Assembly: GCA_951213105.1 (NCBI GenBank)
Contig: OX578137.1
Span: 76,545,104-76,609,103 of the forward strand
Length of the DNA: 64,000 nucleotides
Direction: 5' to 3'
Origin: Amaurobius ferox
Lineage: Eukaryota; Arthropoda; Arachnida; Araneae; Amaurobiidae
The position numbers and the translations under genes were made by a program. The notes beneath the pieces were generated by a model, which was given only the letters and a program-made list of their open reading frames with translations, made no database searches and was not told the origin of the DNA. Shown here piece after piece: positions 61,301-64,000 of this stretch (position 1 is its first letter; each line of letters starts with the position of its first letter).

Positions 61301-62007
61301 ATGGCCATATCCTGGAAAATATGAGATTGCATCCTTTACCCGGCCCGGGGGAGGGGACACCACTCGAGCGGCAGGCCCAGGCCTCCAGTAATTTTTTTAA
61401 GCTGGAGAAGACATGAAATATTCACAAGGGAGACTGAAATATGAAGCCCGTCATAATTTAGAACACGTTCCCGGACCAAAGACCCTTAAGTCACGATCGA
61501 AATGATTTTTATCCAAATGTATTTGTACAAAAACTAAAATAAAAGTTTTTCAAACATTTATATTTACATATAGCTAAATTCAACACAGTAATCTCATGTA
61601 CTCTATTAAAATTTACTTAAATTTTTTTCAAACTTAAATACGCCCGGCCCGACTTTTTAAATACTGAGCCCGACCCGACTCACAGGACAATTCGGATCTG
61701 CGCTAATGAACCAGACCACAGCAGACTTCAAAATGAATATGTTATCATAGAACAATATGAAAATCAATCGAACAGCTGCTGTCAAATAGTAAACAAATCC
61801 TAACCAATCAAGTTTAGCCACACAAAGATTTCTTCTTTCCCACACCATTTGTACCCCCATCGCCTCATACAGCGTGGAAAGAGAGGAGAATCCCTTGCTC
61901 TCGAGAACTCCATGCGTTGACGGATTAGTGGAAATCGATGCTCTGCGTTGCTCCTCTGACGGATAGCCAACGCAACGGACGAACGCGTCAGTGGAAACCC
62001 GGCCTTA

Positions 62008-62274
62008 GCCTCTTGCTCCCAGGGCGGCATGCTGCGATTTTAGCTGCGGAGCGCTAAACCGTTCTTGCGAACATTGTTATATGCTCCAGGAGCCCGAAGC
62101 GGGCGACGTAATAATAATAATAACCAAAATGTCATTTCTGTCACGTGAATGGAATGATTTGAATCGTTGAAATGACACATGGCCAGAAATGGTTTTGAAA
62201 TGGTGGTAGAATTTTTCTGTAGTTTTTGTGGTCAGGATCATTGTGAATTGGAATTTCTATAAGATGTAAAAAAA
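62008..62274. other. Spacer to the right of copy C
   Basis: GC-richer for the first 90 bases, with an AATAATAATAATAA run at about 62109. Its last ~50 bases ('CATTGTGAATTGGAATTTCT') resemble the unit of the tandem repeat at 63285, i.e. the left flank of the next insertion. Confidence 0.5.
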
Positions 62275-63284
62275 TTTAATGTGGGCAGCACATGACTTTC
62301 CTTATATATGCAATGAATACTTTTACTTTTATATATATATTTTTAATGCAATGAATACTTTTACTTTTACAGTAAAAAAAATAGGTTTTTCTTATAGTAG
62401 ATACTCATATATATTATAGTAGATTCCTTCCAAGATATTGAATTTTCGACAATTAGTCGTCATTTTCATTGATGTAGCGTCATTTTAATACATTTGGCGA
62501 GATTTTCGTTAATTTGACAACATTTCAAAAAGTCCAAGGAATGTCGCCAAGTTGGCGACATTCCGCCAAAATCTCGCCAAGCTTTATTTACTGACGGAGA
62601 AATGAGTTATTCTTATAGCAGATAAACGACTATTGGAGTTCAAATACAAAAGTATTACTCAAAGTATCTTTTCTCATGAATGGAACGAGCTAGATCCACG
62701 AGAATGATGTCACCAAATTTATCGCATGGTATTACATATGAAAAGTGAACATGTTTCTCAATAGGAAATATTTCTTTTTATTTTATATAACTTTTTGATA
62801 ATTTTTTTGAAAAATGTGCAATATCTCGAAAACGGTTCATGTTAGCGTTCTAAAATTTATGTTAATCGTTTTCTAATGAAAAATTACATAAGAAATGTGT
62901 ATTTGCGTAACTTTATTAGCGGTTTTGATTTTTCAAAATTTCACTCGAAAATTTAGGGGGGTTCTGAACATTCGATTACGTTTAAAAACAATAGGCTTCC
63001 AGTGTTTACGGATTGTGATTTTTGTACCATATTTCGTTCGAATCGGTCCATTCGTTCATCAGTTATCGACTCCACAGACTCACTGACACATACACACACA
63101 CACATACTTTCACACACACATACTAACACACACACACATACTTACACACACACAGACATCACCTCAAACATGTTTGATTCGTGATCATGGATGCTTGAAA
63201 CATGCTCTCCCGTCAAAAACTCGAATTTGAATTTTCGACCCCGTCACAATACTTTCCTTATACATTATGTATATAAGGAAAGTA
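62275..63284 (+). mobile_element. Helentron-like family-1 copy, complete, single-unit form
   Basis: The 5' end is slightly altered (TTAATGTGGGCAGCACATG) then ACTTTCCTTATATA. One internal unit (about 62420-62610), unique 3' half, (AC)n tracts at about 63090-63155, and a 3' hairpin (63251-63283) with ACTTTCCTTATAC paired to GTATATAAGGAAAGT. Very similar to the copy at 23809-24737. Inserted in an AT-rich tandem repeat. Confidence 0.7.
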
Positions 63285-63570
63285 AAAAAAAAATTGTTAA
63301 TACAGAATGTAATATTTTAATTAAAATATCTTCTTAATGAAACATTTTCATTGTGAATCGGAATTTCTGCAAATTTAAAGAAATTGGATAATACAGAATG
63401 AAATAATTTAATTAAAACATTTTTTTAGTAAAGCATTTACATTACAAACTGTAATTTCAGTGAAATTTAAGAAAAATTGTAAATAAAGAATGAAATACAA
63501 AAAATTAAAAATACATTAAATTAAAACATCTATTAAATAAAATATTTACATCACACAGTGTGAGTTTCAT
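63285..63570 (+). repeat. ~95-bp imperfect tandem repeat
   Basis: Three diverged units starting near 63290, 63382 and 63471, each with 'AAATTGnnAATACAGAATG' and ending near 'TTTACATYACAMASTGTRA'. The partial unit before 62275 shows that the family-1 element inserted into this array. Confidence 0.5.
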
Positions 63571-64000
63571 CTTTCATGAAGCGGGGTTATTGTTATTGTA
63601 CATATACGAGTTCAACTTGTGTGCACTGCATGTGCAGGCGGTGCCACAGGGTGCCACAGTGCTAGGCGTGCTTCAGCAACCCCATTACAAATTGCGCAAA
63701 CACTCCTTTTTACTTAACAACTGCCTCTTATTCCAACAATTTTCGGTCTCTCACTCTCTCTTTTTTTAACTGTTATTTTATTTTATTTTTTTAAGGATTT
63801 ATAAATCTGAGATCAGATATTTTTAGGGTTTCTGGCTAGACCCAGTTCCAAATGATTGCACATGCGCAAGGCTCCAATAAATAAATCTGTCGTGAACTCT
63901 CGCTTATCGTGGAAGAATACAGTAATGGTTAATTTCGTATCGAGTTTGACAGAACATTATTAATATTTTATTGGTGTCTGTGCTAGCGTGTTCATAGTTT
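63571..64000. other. Unassigned right edge
   Basis: Includes a short duplication 'GGTGCCACAG' (63640-63660) and a CT-rich tract. The sequence becomes less AT-rich, but I see no gene, splice-flanked exon or known repeat. Confidence 0.35.

Larger units (their letters stand above)
51891..62004 (+). mobile_element. Large TIR element, copy C, complete (10.1 kb), PIF/Harbinger-like ends
   Basis: Left terminus GGCCCGGTTTCCACTGACGC (51891) and right terminus, reverse-complemented from 62004, GGCCGGGTTTCCACTGACGC; one mismatch in the first 23 bases. TTA lies on both sides (51888-51890, 62005-62007). Inside each end are clustered CGTTG/CCGTT motifs. The 3-bp TTA duplication and G-rich start fit PIF/Harbinger, but no DDE nuclease or Myb/SANT-like gene is present, so it is non-autonomous or the assignment is wrong. 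Cargo: hAT fragment, truncated SINE, exon-like pair, 5S-headed SINE, and long AT-rich stretches without recognised genes. Confidence 0.82.

Noticed and set aside
61657..62030. Minus-strand frames near the right terminus of copy C as a gene
   Set aside because: They cross the element terminus into flanking DNA and have no recognised domain; the copy in A is broken.
63002..63184. Frames with Thr/His or Val/Cys repeats
   Set aside because: Translation of the (AC)n tract in a family-1 element.
1..64000. CRISPR array, operon or prokaryotic genes
   Set aside because: Spliced exons, SINEs and eukaryotic transposons throughout; no regularly spaced identical repeats with unique spacers.

Overview
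The window is AT-rich animal DNA, arthropod-like in its repeat content. It has long introns, canonical GT/AG splice sites, no operons and a very dense load of mobile elements. The species cannot be named from the sequence. The one host gene I recognise with confidence is the 3' end of GLOD4 (glyoxalase domain-containing protein 4). Its last three coding exons lie on the + strand at 2533-2646, 9239-9325 and 13143-13205, with a 3' UTR running to about 13.87 kb.

Left part (1-13.9 kb): GLOD4 and its repeat-filled introns. The 6.6-kb intron holds a piggyBac-like MITE, a short copy of a Helentron-like element (called family 1 here), and an imperfect palindrome of about 2.8 kb. The next intron holds a MITE with a family-1 copy nested inside it.

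Middle (13.9-34.4 kb): a repeat graveyard. In order it holds a family-1 copy; a degenerate Tc1-like transposon with a 152-bp hAT MITE in its left end; a broken ZMYM1-type hAT transposase; a broken non-LTR retrotransposon (RT plus RNase H); a fragment of the large TIR element described below; another family-1 copy; a complete Tigger/pogo transposon with an intact 490-aa transposase; and two head-to-tail copies of a second Helentron-like family (family 2). The two Helentron-like families have different terminal sequences, but in each one the 5' subterminal motif is the exact reverse complement of the 3' terminus.

Right part (34.4-62.0 kb): three copies of one large segment, A (+, 34416-43900), B (-, about 43916-51846) and C (+, 51891-62004). 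A and B are tail to tail, B and C head to head. Copy C is complete: 10.1 kb, bounded by inverted termini starting GGCCSGGTTTCCACTGACGC and flanked by TTA on both sides, which fits a PIF/Harbinger-type element. It has no recognisable transposase. It carries an hAT fragment, a possible two-exon 3' gene end with splice sites and a poly(A) signal, and SINEs. The SINEs are notable. One shared body is headed either by a tRNA-like promoter with A and B boxes, or by a full-length 5S rRNA-like head followed by a tRNA relic that has lost its B box.

The window ends with a further family-1 copy inserted into a roughly 95-bp tandem repeat, then unassigned sequence.
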